From positions 1-64,000 of the forward strand of contig NZ_JARXRN010000028.1 of NCBI RefSeq assembly GCF_029888045.1: a stretch of DNA of 64,000 nt. The letters run 5' to 3'. Source of the DNA: Luteimonas rhizosphaericola. Its GTDB lineage: Bacteria > Pseudomonadota > Gammaproteobacteria > Xanthomonadales > Xanthomonadaceae. The position numbers and the translations under genes were made by a program. Below, piece by piece: positions 47,950-56,952 of this stretch (the first letter of the stretch is position 1; every line of letters begins with the position of its first letter). Below the pieces are notes generated by a model, which saw only the letters and a program-made list of their open reading frames with translations, was not told where the DNA came from and searched no databases.

Positions 47950-48338
47950 GGCCCCACCGCCGGCGCGATCGCCAGCCAGGCCGATTCGATATCGCCAAGC
48001 AGGTCGTCGACCTCGAGCAGCGGCGCGGCGTCGTTCTCGACGTTGGCCGCGAGCAGCCGCCGCTGGGCATAGTCGTACAGCGCCTGCAGCCCGTCGGCGA
48101 TCTCGCCGCCGGCCTCCAGGTTGAGCGCGCCGTTGAGCCCGCCGATGATCGCGCTGGCGTCGCTGATCGCCTGCGACTTGCGGGTGAGGTCGCCGCGCTG
48201 CAGGCAGGCCGCCGCCAGTCGCGCGCGTTCACGCGCGCCGGCGAGCATCAGGGCGATCAGCCGGTGCGGGCTGGCGTCCAGCGCGGCGCTGGACACGCCG
48301 GTCTGCCGGTACTGGTTGGCGAGGTTGCGGGCGTTCAT
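47946..48338 (-). CDS. fliS: Flagellin export chaperone FliS
   Basis: A 130-residue chaperone that binds the flagellin C-terminus. The N-terminal YRQTGVSSAALDASPHRLIALMLAGA segment is the family signature. It lies one base after the fliD stop. Confidence 0.95.
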   Translation of the reverse strand: MNARNLANQYRQTGVSSAALDASPHRLIALMLAGARERARLAAACLQRGDLTRKSQAISDASAIIGGLNGALNLEAGGEIADGLQALYDYAQRRLLAANVENDAAPLLEVDDLLGDIESAWLAIAPAVGP

Positions 48339-48339
48339 G

Positions 48340-49680
48340 TCAGTCCGTGGAAGGGCGCGCGAGCTGCTGGGTGAGGAAATCGCTGCTGCTCTGGAGCGAG
48401 GTCAGCAGCACGTCCAGGGCGGTGAACTGGGTGCGGTAGCGGGCCTCGGCCTGGGTCATGCGGAAGTCGAGCGCGCTGCGCTGGCTGGACAGGGCCTTGC
48501 TGCGCTCCGACAGGCTGTCGCTGCGGCTCTCGAGCAGGCCGTCGGCCTCGACCAGGCGGTCGACCACCGCATCGAGCCGCCCGACCATGCCTTCGCCGCC
48601 GGCGAACACGCGCGCCGCGGCCTCGGGGCTGGCGAGCAGGCCCTTGTCGAACGCGGCCTCGTCGAGCTTGAGCGTGCCGTCCTTGTTGATGGTGACGCCC
48701 AGCGCCTTGAGGTCGGTGACGTTGTCGCCGACCACGTCGCGCAGTTCGCGGGTGGCGTTGCGCACCATGGCGTCGCCATTGAGCGCGGCCGCGACCCGGG
48801 TGCTGGTGTTGTAGGCGGTGGTCTGGGCGATGGTGCCGAGCGCGGCGTTGTAGGCGCTGACGAAGCTCTTCAGCGCGTTGCGCTGCAGGCCGGCGTCGCC
48901 TTCGATGCGCAGTTCGCGCACGGTGCCGGGCTCGGCCTTGGTGAGCGTGAGGCTCACGTTGTCGATCGCGTCGGAAATGGTGTTCGACGAGCTGGTGCGT
49001 TCGATGCCGTCGATGCGCACGCGCGCGTCTGCTGCGGGCAGCAGCTCGCTCAGGCCCGAGACGCCGTCGGGATCGTAGGCCAGCGCCGCCAGGCCGCCGT
49101 CGCCGCCGCTGGCGGTGACGGTGAGCGCGCCGGCGCTGCCGGTGTCGACCGCGTTGAGCACCAGGTGCGGGCCGTCATCGCCGGTGACGATGCTGGCGGT
49201 GACGGTCTTGCCGCCGGCCTTGGCGTTGATCGCGTCGCGGATGTCGGCCAGGGTGTTGTCGGGCGCGCTGATCTCGACCTCGATCGAGGTCTCGCCGGCG
49301 CCGATGGTCAGGGTGCCGGTGCCGACGGCGGCGTCGGTCGCGAACGCACCGGAGGTGAGTTTCTGCGCGCTGGCCAGCGCCAGCACTTCGATCTGGTAGC
49401 GGCCCGCCGGCGCGCCGGCCTGCGTGGTCGCGCTGAAGTTGGCTTCCGGCGGCAGGATCGCCTTGCGCGCCTGCAGGTTGGCCGGCGACGTCAGGGCGTT
49501 GACCGCGGTGCCCAGGGTGGAGAACGCGCTGCGCAGCGCGCCGATCGCCGAGACCTGGGCATTGACCTGGCGTTCGCCGCGGTCGATGCGGGCATCGGCC
49601 TGGCGGCGGTCGGCGGCGACCAGCTGCGCGACCATGCCCTGCACGTCGAGCTTGCCGACGTTGCCGATGACGGTGCTCAT
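48340..49680 (-). CDS. fliD: Flagellar filament cap protein FliD
   Basis: The 446-residue cap protein (HAP2) at the filament tip. The N-terminal helical region (LDVQGMVAQLVAADRRQADARIDRGERQVNAQ in the full protein) and the C-terminal D0/D1 helices (SDSLSERSKALSSQRSALDFR, RYRTQFTALDVLLTSLQSS) frame a beta-rich middle. It opens the fliD-fliS-fliT-PilZ run. No clear sigma-28 or sigma-54 site was found directly before it. Confidence 0.95.
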   Translation of the reverse strand: MSTVIGNVGKLDVQGMVAQLVAADRRQADARIDRGERQVNAQVSAIGALRSAFSTLGTAVNALTSPANLQARKAILPPEANFSATTQAGAPAGRYQIEVLALASAQKLTSGAFATDAAVGTGTLTIGAGETSIEVEISAPDNTLADIRDAINAKAGGKTVTASIVTGDDGPHLVLNAVDTGSAGALTVTASGGDGGLAALAYDPDGVSGLSELLPAADARVRIDGIERTSSSNTISDAIDNVSLTLTKAEPGTVRELRIEGDAGLQRNALKSFVSAYNAALGTIAQTTAYNTSTRVAAALNGDAMVRNATRELRDVVGDNVTDLKALGVTINKDGTLKLDEAAFDKGLLASPEAAARVFAGGEGMVGRLDAVVDRLVEADGLLESRSDSLSERSKALSSQRSALDFRMTQAEARYRTQFTALDVLLTSLQSSSDFLTQQLARPSTD

Positions 49681-49966
49681 CGCGGCGCATCCCCGCGCGG
49701 CGTCGGGGCGGCGGCATGGGCCGGGCGTTCAGGGCGCTGGCGATGCATGGCGGGCTCCTCGACGGATGGGTTGCGGGTGTCGCGGCGGAACGGGCGCCGA
49801 TGGCGCGGTGGAACGGAAATTCCGCAGGCGCTGCGCGAGCCGGGTCCGGCGTGCGCGGGGCGCGGCTTGCGCAGCGCCCGCGGGAAACGACACAACGTGT
49901 TGCTGCAGAGACTGGACGATGGGCGCGATGCGCGGATGCGTGCCACGCCCACCGGGAACCGTGGAT
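49681..49966. other. fliC-fliD intergenic region, no gene seen
   Basis: With the adjacent hairpin, 322 bases separate fliD from fliC. I see no coding region, only GC-rich sequence. A TGGCAC box on the minus strand (49940-49945) lacks a proper -12 partner, so the fliD promoter remains unlocated. Confidence 0.6.
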
Positions 49967-49996
49967 GCGCGGGCGCGGCCTTCGCCGCGCCCGCGC
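49967..49996 (-). terminator. Flagellin terminator hairpin
   Basis: A perfect 13-bp GC stem (49967-49979 with 49984-49996) and a four-base loop, six bases after the fliC stop. No T run follows on the minus strand, but stem stability and placement fit a terminator or a 3' stabiliser of flagellin mRNA. Confidence 0.65.
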
Positions 49997-50002
49997 CTGC
50001 CA

Positions 50003-51226
50003 TCAGCGCAGCAGGCTCAGCACGCCCTGCGTGGACTGGTTGGCCTGGGCCAGCATCGCGGTACCGGCCTGCTGCAGGATCTGGTTGCGCGAGAGCGCCG
50101 CCGATTCCTTGGCGAAGTCGGCGTCCTGGATCCGGCTGCGGGCGGCCGACAGGTTCTCCGACGAGGTCGACAGGTTGGCCACGACCGAGGTGAAGCGGTT
50201 CTGCACCGCACCCATGTCGGCGCGCGCGGTGTTGATCGCGTTCAGCGCGGCGTCCATCGCCAGCATTGCGTTGTCGGCGCCTTCGGCGGTGGAGATGTTC
50301 AGGGAAGCGAAACCGGTCTGGGCGGAGCCCACCACGGCCTCGGTGCCGTTGGTGTGGCTGGCCACGAAGCCGGCCTCGGCGAACGAGCCCGCGGTGCCGA
50401 AATTGCCGGTCATCGTGATCGCCAGGTCGGTACCGTCGGCCTTGGTGAAGGCCAGGGTGCCGGCGGCGGCGGTGCCGGTGAAGGTGATGCCCGCGGCGGT
50501 GAGCGCGGCGGCATTGGTCGAGTCGGCGAGGCCGGCGTCGATCGCAGCGGCGTCGACCGTGGTCACCAGGCCACCGGCGGAGGTCTCGTCGACGATGTCG
50601 ACGCCGCCGACGCTCAGGGTGAACGTCTGGCCGTCGGCCGTCGACAGCGCGGAGGTGAACGCGCCCGACACGCCGCTGGTGGTGGCGACGGCAGCGGTGG
50701 TGGCCGACGTCCAGCTGCCCAGCGCGCTCGAACGCGCGTCGACGATGCCGGAGATGTCGATCGTCTCGCCCTGGTTGGCGCCGACCTGGAAGCTCTGGTT
50801 CTGGAACGAGCCGTCGAGCAGCTTGACGTCGTTGAAGTTGGTGGTGCCGGCGACGCGGTCGATCTCGGACTTGAGCTGCTGGGCTTCGGCGTTCAGCGCG
50901 GCGCGGTCGGAAGCGGAGTTGGTGGCGTTGCGCGACTGCACGGCCAGCTCGCGGATGCGCTGCAGGTTGTTGCCGATCTCGGCCATCGCGCCTTCCGCCG
51001 TCTGCGACAGCGAGATGCCGTCGTTGGCGTTGCGGGCGGCCTGGTCCATGCCGCGGATCTGGGTGGTGAAGCGCTGCGAGATGGCGAGGCCGGCGGCGTC
51101 GTCCTTCGCGCTGTTGATGCGCAGGCCCGAGGACAGGCGCTGCAGGCTGGTGGCGAGGTCGGCGCCGGACGCCGTCAGGTTGCGCTGCGCATTGAGCGAC
51201 ATCACGTTGGTGTTGATGACAGACAT
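50003..51226 (-). CDS. fliC: Flagellin FliC
   Basis: The filament subunit, 407 residues. The conserved N-terminus (MSVINTNVMSLNAQRNL, LSSGLRINSAKDDAAGLAI) and C-terminus (ALSRNQILQQAGTAMLAQAN, ending GVLSLLR) form D0/D1; the middle (about 140-310) is the variable Ala/Thr/Gly-rich exposed part. It is the only flagellin in the window and is preceded by a strong FliA-type promoter with a leader of about 94 bases. Confidence 0.98.
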   Translation of the reverse strand: MSVINTNVMSLNAQRNLTASGADLATSLQRLSSGLRINSAKDDAAGLAISQRFTTQIRGMDQAARNANDGISLSQTAEGAMAEIGNNLQRIRELAVQSRNATNSASDRAALNAEAQQLKSEIDRVAGTTNFNDVKLLDGSFQNQSFQVGANQGETIDISGIVDARSSALGSWTSATTAAVATTSGVSGAFTSALSTADGQTFTLSVGGVDIVDETSAGGLVTTVDAAAIDAGLADSTNAAALTAAGITFTGTAAAGTLAFTKADGTDLAITMTGNFGTAGSFAEAGFVASHTNGTEAVVGSAQTGFASLNISTAEGADNAMLAMDAALNAINTARADMGAVQNRFTSVVANLSTSSENLSAARSRIQDADFAKESAALSRNQILQQAGTAMLAQANQSTQGVLSLLR

Positions 51227-51326
51227 CTGGGTATCTCCTGGAAGGTTGGGTCCGGCGGCGACGAGAAGGCTTAGCCGGTGTTCGCAGGGTGCTGACCGGG
51301 ATTGGTCCTCGCCGCTGCTGTGATGG

Positions 51327-51353
51327 GTAACGGCGCCCGGCTGTCAAGCTTTA
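51327..51353 (-). promoter_or_regulatory. Sigma-28 (FliA) promoter of fliC
   Basis: On the minus strand this is TAAA-N15-GCCGTTAC. It lies between flgL and fliC and anchors the consensus used for the other seven sites, because flagellin is the classic FliA target. Confidence 0.9.
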
Positions 51354-51382
51354 GGGCCGGGCGCGACCCAAACGAAAATCCG

Positions 51383-52585
51383 TTACATGCGGTCGAACAG
51401 CGACATCCGCTGCACGCTGAGCATCGTCTTCTGCGCCGCTTCCAGCGCGGTGAGCTGCAGCGACAGCCGGCTGGCGGCTTCCGCGAAATCCACGTCGCGC
51501 AGTTCCGACAGCGACTGGGTGAGAGTGAGGTCGCCCGCGCTGCGCGCGTCGAGCGCGGTGTCCAGCGCGGCCAGGCGCGAACCGGTGGTCGAGCGCAGCG
51601 CCAGCATGTGGTCCTGCGCGGTGGCCAGGTCGCCGATCGCGGCGCCGACGAGGTTGTCGCGGCGCGCGCGCTCGGTGCCGGTGGCGACGGGCGCCTCGAG
51701 CGCGGCGGCGAGGCCGTCGAGCGTGGCGAAGATGTCGCGCACGGGCGCCGGTGCGATGGTGAACGCGTCGCCGGCCGCGGGCGCGCCGGTCAGCGTGAGC
51801 TGCACGCCGGCGGCCTGCAGGGTCATGCCGTCGGTGTAGGCGCCGGTGGCGAGTTCGGTGCCCGCGCCGTCGAGCACGCGCCAGGTGTCGGCGTCGGTGA
51901 ATTCCACCCGCAGCGGCGCGCCGCCCCAGGCCGAATGGTCGGCGATCGCGCTGGACTGCAGCACACCGGTCCCGGTGTTGCCGGCTGCCGCGCCGCCGCG
52001 CACCAGGCCGTCGCCGGTGCGCACGCGCAGGAACACCTCGCTGCCCGGGTTGCCGTCGGCGACCCACTGGTCGGGCGCCACTTCGACCCGGTTGTGGCCG
52101 TCGTCGCCGGCATACGTCACGCCGCCGGCGTTGTCGGCGAAGGGAATCACGCCATCGCGCGAGCCGGAGAACAGGCGCCGCCCGTTGCCGTCGTCGCGGT
52201 TGGCGATCGCCAGCAGTTCGGCGCGCACGGCGCGCAGTTCGACCGCGACCGATTTGCGGTCCTCGGCCGACATGCCGCCGCTGTTGGCCTGGATCGCCAG
52301 TTCGCGCGCGCGGTTGAGCTGGGTCCCCACGTCGGAGAGCGCCGATTCCTGCGAACGCAGGCGGTGCTCGACCAGGGTGGCGTTGCGGTCCTGCTGCTGC
52401 AGCTGCGTCAGCGCGTGATCCAGGCGCTGGGCGCGGGCCATCGCGGCCGGGTCGTCGGCGGCGCGCTGCAGCTTGTTCTGGCTCACCAGTTCCTGCTGGG
52501 TGCGGGCCACGCGCGCCTGCTGCTGCAGCATGCCCTGCAGGCCCTGGGCGTAGAGCCCGGCGGTGGAGATGCGCATGGTGCTCAT
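51383..52585 (-). CDS. flgL: Hook-filament junction protein FlgL
   Basis: A 400-residue flagellin-like junction protein (HAP3). N-terminus MSTMRISTAGLYAQGLQGML and C-terminus (LSELRDVDFAEAASRLSLQLTALEAAQKTM in the full protein) carry the flagellin-type helices. It follows flgK by nine bases and ends the flgF-to-flgL run. Confidence 0.95.
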   Translation of the reverse strand: MSTMRISTAGLYAQGLQGMLQQQARVARTQQELVSQNKLQRAADDPAAMARAQRLDHALTQLQQQDRNATLVEHRLRSQESALSDVGTQLNRARELAIQANSGGMSAEDRKSVAVELRAVRAELLAIANRDDGNGRRLFSGSRDGVIPFADNAGGVTYAGDDGHNRVEVAPDQWVADGNPGSEVFLRVRTGDGLVRGGAAAGNTGTGVLQSSAIADHSAWGGAPLRVEFTDADTWRVLDGAGTELATGAYTDGMTLQAAGVQLTLTGAPAAGDAFTIAPAPVRDIFATLDGLAAALEAPVATGTERARRDNLVGAAIGDLATAQDHMLALRSTTGSRLAALDTALDARSAGDLTLTQSLSELRDVDFAEAASRLSLQLTALEAAQKTMLSVQRMSLFDRM

Positions 52586-52594
52586 GGCGGTCCT

Positions 52595-54472
52595 TTAGCG
52601 GCGCACGGCCGACAGCAGGGTCTGGAACATCGAATCGGCGGTGCTGATCACCTGCGCCGCGGCCTGGTAGGCCTGCTGGAAGCGCATCAGGTCGGCCGCT
52701 TCCTCGTCCAGGTTCACGCCGCTGACCGATTCGCGCTCGGCGGTGACCTGGGCGTGGATCGCGGTCTGCGCCTCCAGCCCGAGGCTGGCGTGGCGCGCCT
52801 CGGTGCCCACGCGCGCGGTGAACTGCGACAGGCCCGCGGTCAGCGAGGTGCTGCCGCCGTCGAGGATCGGGCGCTGGTCGAAGGCGCCCAGCGCCAGCGC
52901 GTTGCCGTTGTCGTTCGACCGCGGCGGCGTGCGCGCCAGCGCGAACGCATCGCCGGCGGCCGGCGCGCCTTCGAGCGTGAGCGACCAGCCGGGGCCGGTG
53001 ATCGGGCTGCCGGCGGTGTAGGGATAGGGGCCGGCGCCGTCGACGGTGTACTGGTCGGCGTCGATGAATTCGATGCTGGCGCCGGCGAATCCGGCGAACG
53101 CCGCGGCATCGGTGACCTGCGCCGAGGTGGCGCGGGCGTTGCCGAGGTTGTTCGCATCGGCCGAGGCCTGCAGCGGCTTGGCCGCGGCGATCTGCGAGCC
53201 GTCGGTGAGCGCGACGCGCAGGCTGGCGGCGGCGTCGGCCGTGGGGCGCAGTGCGAAGCGGTCGCCCGCGGCGGGCGTGCCGGAGATCTCGAACGCGACC
53301 CCGGCCACGCGGAACGGATCGGCCGCGGTGCCGCTGCCGGTCATCGGCACGGCCTCGCCGGTGTCGGCGCGGGTGGCGGTCCAGCCGCCGTCGAAGCGCA
53401 GCACCAGGTCCTGCGCCTTGAGCGCGGACGCATCGTCCACGCGCGTGGTGACCGTGGCGCTGCCGGTGTTGCCGGTATGGGCGTCCACGCGCGGCGGCGA
53501 GAGCGCGAAGAAATCCGCGCCCGGCGCGCCGGTGAAGTCGACGCCGGCGCGGTGGGCGGCGTTGAACCCGGTCGCGAACACGGTCGCCAGGCGGCCGAGT
53601 TCGGCGCGCGCCGGGTCGAGCACGCGCTCGCGGAACTCGAACAGCCCGCCCAGTTCGCCCGACACGCTGGTCGAGGGCAGGCGCACCTTGCCGCTGGGGC
53701 CGTCAAGCGCCAGCTGCTGGCGGTCGGGCCGCATCGGGTCGGGCACGGTGGTCAGCTGCATCGCCTGCGCGCCGAGCACCAGCGGCTGGCCACCGGCGGT
53801 GAACACGCTCATCGTGCCGTCGGGCTGGGCCACGGTCTCGGCGCCGACCAGGCCGGCCAGGCGTTCGATGCGCAGCGCGCGGGCGTCGAGCAGGTCGGGC
53901 GCGACGTTGCGGCCGCCGTCGAGGATGGCGCGGTTGAGGCCGGCGATCTCGGTCGCCAGCTGGTTGGCGTCGGACACCACGGCCTGCAGGCGCTGCCCGG
54001 TTTCCTGCTCCAGCGACGACAGCTGTCCGTCGAGCGAGCGCCAGCGCCCGGCCAGCTGCTCGCCCGCGGCCAGCAGCTGGCTGCGCGCGGTGGCCGAACC
54101 GGGTTCGGCGGTGAGCGCGTCGGCGGCGGTGAAGAACGCAGACCACTGCGAGGACAGCCCGGTCGCGGGGTTGGACACCAGCGTGTCGATCCGGCCGGCC
54201 ATCGCCGAGAGCTGGCCGAGGCGGCCGAGCTCGCCGGCGCTGTCGACCTGGCGCGCGAACACCAGACCATCGGCCAGGCGCTGCAGGCCGGCCACGTCCA
54301 CGCCCTGGCCGATGTAGCTGTTGCCCTGGGCCTGGCCCGGGCGCGCCGCGAGGTCGACGCGCTGGCGGCTGTAGCCGGGGGTCGAGGCGTTGGCGACGTT
54401 GTGGCTGACCGTGCCCAGCGCGCGCTGGAACGCGAGCAGCGCGGAGGTTCCGGTGCCGAGCATGCCGGTCAT
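52595..54472 (-). CDS. flgK: Hook-filament junction protein FlgK
   Basis: A 625-residue junction protein (HAP1). The N-terminus (LLAFQRALGTVSHNVANASTPGYSRQRV) and C-terminus (VNLDEEAADLMRFQQAYQAAAQVI) are the conserved rod/hook-type helices. A long middle region has beta-repeat character. It lies three bases after flgJ. Confidence 0.96.
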   Translation of the reverse strand: MTGMLGTGTSALLAFQRALGTVSHNVANASTPGYSRQRVDLAARPGQAQGNSYIGQGVDVAGLQRLADGLVFARQVDSAGELGRLGQLSAMAGRIDTLVSNPATGLSSQWSAFFTAADALTAEPGSATARSQLLAAGEQLAGRWRSLDGQLSSLEQETGQRLQAVVSDANQLATEIAGLNRAILDGGRNVAPDLLDARALRIERLAGLVGAETVAQPDGTMSVFTAGGQPLVLGAQAMQLTTVPDPMRPDRQQLALDGPSGKVRLPSTSVSGELGGLFEFRERVLDPARAELGRLATVFATGFNAAHRAGVDFTGAPGADFFALSPPRVDAHTGNTGSATVTTRVDDASALKAQDLVLRFDGGWTATRADTGEAVPMTGSGTAADPFRVAGVAFEISGTPAAGDRFALRPTADAAASLRVALTDGSQIAAAKPLQASADANNLGNARATSAQVTDAAAFAGFAGASIEFIDADQYTVDGAGPYPYTAGSPITGPGWSLTLEGAPAAGDAFALARTPPRSNDNGNALALGAFDQRPILDGGSTSLTAGLSQFTARVGTEARHASLGLEAQTAIHAQVTAERESVSGVNLDEEAADLMRFQQAYQAAAQVISTADSMFQTLLSAVRR

Positions 54473-54475
54473 GGC

Positions 54476-55558
54476 TTATCCCCTCGTGCCCGGCGCGGTG
54501 GCCCGGGCGATGGTGGCGGCGCCCGCGGCGTCGACGGGCGCGGCGCTGGCGTACTGCACGGCCGCGTCGCTGCGTGCCGGCATCGCGGCCAGCGCGCGGT
54601 TGAGCGTGGCCCCGTTGGCGATCGCGGTGATCTTGGCCGCGTACGACGGGTCGGTCGCGTAGCCGGCCTTCTGCAGCGCGCTGGCGAAGCGGTGCACGTC
54701 GTTGCCGGTGCCGCGCGCGGCGGCGTAGCGGTCCTTGCCGATCAGGCGGGTGTAGTCGGCGAAGCTCTCGGCCACCGAGCCGTAGGCGCGGAAGTCGGCG
54801 CGCTCGTTCACGCGCCTGCCGCCCACGAATTCGTGGGTGCCGGCGTTCATCCGGTCGCCCTTCCAGCCGCCGGTGGCCTTGATCCCGAACAGGTTCATCG
54901 ACGAGGCGCCTTCGCGCCCGGCGAAGCGTCGGCCCCAGCCGGTTTCCAGCGCCGCCTGCGCGACGAGCGCCTTCGCCGGCACGCCGAGTTCGGCCGCGGC
55001 CTTCTGCGCCTGCGGCCAGATCGACTGCACGAACGCTTCCGGCGAGCTGGCGTCGAGCGGCGCGTCGTCGGCGACCGCCGCGGTGGACAGGTCGAAGCCG
55101 GGATCGGCCAGCGCCGGCTGCGGCGGCGCATGCGCCTGCAGGTCCAGGCCCGGCATCGACACGCCGCTGCGGGTGGGTGCCAGCGGCAGCATGCCGGACG
55201 TGCCGGCGGGCGAGAGCGGCAGCATGCCCGGCGGCTGGCCGTGCGTGCGCAGCGGCAGTGCGGCAGGCGCGGGTGCGGACGCGCCGGTGTCGCCGGCGCT
55301 GCCTTCGAGCTGGCGGATGATCATCGGCGCCAGGCCCAGGCCGCGGCCCTTGGTCAGCTCGCGCGCGAGCTGCTGGTCGTACATGTCGCGGTAGCGGGTG
55401 TCGCCGCCCAGGCCACCGTCGGGGGTGGCGCTGCGCATGGTCTTGAGCAGCATGTGCGCGAACTGGGCCTCCAGCTCGCGCGCCGCCTTCTCCACGTCCG
55501 CGCGCGGCGTGGCCTGCGACGGCGAGAGTTCGATCGCGGTGGCGGAGGGCAGGCGCAT
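54476..55558 (-). CDS. flgJ: Rod-cap and peptidoglycan hydrolase FlgJ
   Basis: A two-domain protein of 360 residues from ATG 55558 (MRLPSATAIELS). The N-terminal rod-scaffold domain has LEAQFAHMLLKTMRSA. The C-terminal glucosaminidase-type domain (about 205-345) has VAQAALETGWGRRF, with Glu as likely catalytic acid, and MNLFGIKATGGWKG. A Pro/Gly-rich linker with two related ML-P-LSP/APT repeats joins them. A 205-base gap separates it from flgI, more than usual. Confidence 0.95.
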   Translation of the reverse strand: MRLPSATAIELSPSQATPRADVEKAARELEAQFAHMLLKTMRSATPDGGLGGDTRYRDMYDQQLARELTKGRGLGLAPMIIRQLEGSAGDTGASAPAPAALPLRTHGQPPGMLPLSPAGTSGMLPLAPTRSGVSMPGLDLQAHAPPQPALADPGFDLSTAAVADDAPLDASSPEAFVQSIWPQAQKAAAELGVPAKALVAQAALETGWGRRFAGREGASSMNLFGIKATGGWKGDRMNAGTHEFVGGRRVNERADFRAYGSVAESFADYTRLIGKDRYAAARGTGNDVHRFASALQKAGYATDPSYAAKITAIANGATLNRALAAMPARSDAAVQYASAAPVDAAGAATIARATAPGTRG

Positions 55559-55711
55559 CAGCGGGCCGGGGTCCGGGTCGTGTCGCGGCGCGCGGCGCCG
55601 ACCGGCGCCGCCGCTGCGTGCGGGGCACGGATGCGTGCGGCGGCGATGGCGGCGGTCCAGTGCATGCAGGCCAGGATGCAAGCCGCGTGCCGGGCGGCGG
55701 CCGGAACGGCG

Positions 55712-55740
55712 ACGGGCACCGGCGACTGGCCGGTGCCCGT
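55712..55740. other. 11-bp hairpin between flgI and flgJ
   Basis: ACGGGCACCGG pairs with CCGGTGCCCGT around a seven-base loop, 23 bases past the flgI stop. No T run follows. It may attenuate transcription or protect flgI mRNA; the rest of the 205-base gap shows nothing else. Confidence 0.5.
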
Positions 55741-55763
55741 GCCCGCACGCGCGCCGCCCGCGG

Positions 55764-56942
55764 TCATATGACCTCGAGCTCGGCGCGCAGCGCGCCGGCG
55801 CGCTTGAGCGCCTCGAGGATCGCGACGATGTCGCCCGGCGCCGCGCCCACGGCGTTCACCGCGCGCACGATCGATTCCAGCGACGAACCGCCCTCGAACA
55901 GGAACATGCGGCCGCCGTCCTGGGTGACTTCCAGCGTCGACTGCGGCGCGACCACGGTCCCGCCGCGGCCGAACGCGCCCGGCTGGCTCACCTGCACGCC
56001 CTCGGTCACCGAGACGGTGAGCGAGCCGTGCGAGACCGCCGCCGGCAGCACCGAGACCTGGCCGCCCATCACCACGGTGCCGGTGCGGGCGTTGACGATC
56101 ACCTTGGCCGCGGCTGCGCCCGGGGTGACGTCGAGCGCCTCGAGCTGGGCGAGGAAGCCGATGCGGTCGCCCGCCGGCGGCGTGACCTCGATGGTGACGC
56201 CGTCCAGCGCGCGCGCGCGGCCGGGGCCGAAGGCGCTGTCGATGGCCGAGACGATGCGCGCGGCGGTGGTGAAGTCGGACTGGCGCAGGTTGAGCGTCAC
56301 CGGTGCTGCCTGGCCCGCGCCATGCGTGGCGCCGCCGGGCGCGGCGCGTTCGACGATCGCGCCGTTGGGAATGCTGCCGCCATTGGGCGCGTTGGTGGAG
56401 ATGCGCGAGCCGTCGCGGCCCGAGGCGCCGAAGCCGCTGACCACCAGCGTGCCCTGCGCGATCGCGTAGACCTGGCCGTCGGCGCCCTTGAGCGGCGCCA
56501 TCAGCAGGCTGCCGCCGCGCAGCGAACCGGCGTTGCCGATCGACGACACGGTGACGTCGATGGTCTGGCCGGGCTTCGCGAACGCGGGCAGTTCGGCCTG
56601 GATCGCCACCGCGGCCACGTTCTTCAGCTGCGGGTTCACGCCCGGCGGCAGGGTCACGCCGAGCTGGTCGAGCATGGTCTTCAGACTCTGCACGGTGAAC
56701 TGGGTCTGGCTGGTGCGGTCGCCGCTGCCGTCCAGGCCCACCACCAGGCCGTAGCCCACCAGCGGGTTGCCGCGCACGCCGGCCACCTGGGCCAGGTCCT
56801 TGATCCGCTCCGCCTGCGCCGGCATCGCGAACGCCAGCGACGCGACCAGAACCACCGCGACCGTAGCCCGGATAAGGCCAAAGGCCGCATCCGGGGCCTT
56901 CGCCTGCCCCAACCACGCTTTCATCGAATCCAACCGGAACAT
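55764..56942 (-). CDS. flgI: Flagellar P-ring protein FlgI with REP-derived signal-peptide insert
   Basis: A periplasmic P-ring subunit, 392 residues versus about 365 in E. coli. From ATG 56942 the protein starts [16 protein letters not shown], continues with 11 residues encoded by a REP element ([11 protein letters not shown], residues 17-27), then a normal hydrophobic core and cleavage site ([17 protein letters not shown], mature start ERIKDLAQV). A start at the second Met (residue 7) would not remove the insert. The mature part matches Flg[22 protein letters not shown]. flgH ends 10 bases upstream. Confidence 0.95.
   Translation of the reverse strand: MFRLDSMKAWLGQAKAPDAAFGLIRATVAVVLVASLAFAMPAQAERIKDLAQVAGVRGNPLVGYGLVVGLDGSGDRTSQTQFTVQSLKTMLDQLGVTLPPGVNPQLKNVAAVAIQAELPAFAKPGQTIDVTVSSIGNAGSLRGGSLLMAPLKGADGQVYAIAQGTLVVSGFGASGRDGSRISTNAPNGGSIPNGAIVERAAPGGATHGAGQAAPVTLNLRQSDFTTAARIVSAIDSAFGPGRARALDGVTIEVTPPAGDRIGFLAQLEALDVTPGAAAAKVIVNARTGTVVMGGQVSVLPAAVSHGSLTVSVTEGVQVSQPGAFGRGGTVVAPQSTLEVTQDGGRMFLFEGGSSLESIVRAVNAVGAAPGDIVAILEALKRAGALRAELEVI
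56863..56895 (+). repeat. REP element (form a) inside the flgI coding sequence
   Basis: A complete 33-base form a REP with the GTAG head at 56863-56866. It is identical over 34 bases, including the AAA loop variant, to the copy at 27214-27246. Its length equals 11 codons, so it keeps the flgI frame. It lies antisense to the REP strand as named here. Confidence 0.93.
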
Positions 56943-56952
56943 GGCGCGGCCC

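Noticed and set aside
49931-49945. Sigma-54-like site before fliD on the minus strand
   Set aside because: The TGGCAC -24 box is perfect, but the -12 box reads CGCG and the GG-N10-GC rule fails. It is also about 250 bases from fliD.
51302-55771. A plus-strand open frame of nearly 1,500 codons
   Set aside because: It runs antisense to flgL, flgK and flgJ, which are certain. Its product is low-complexity Ala/Arg/Gly/His, the usual shadow of high-GC codons.
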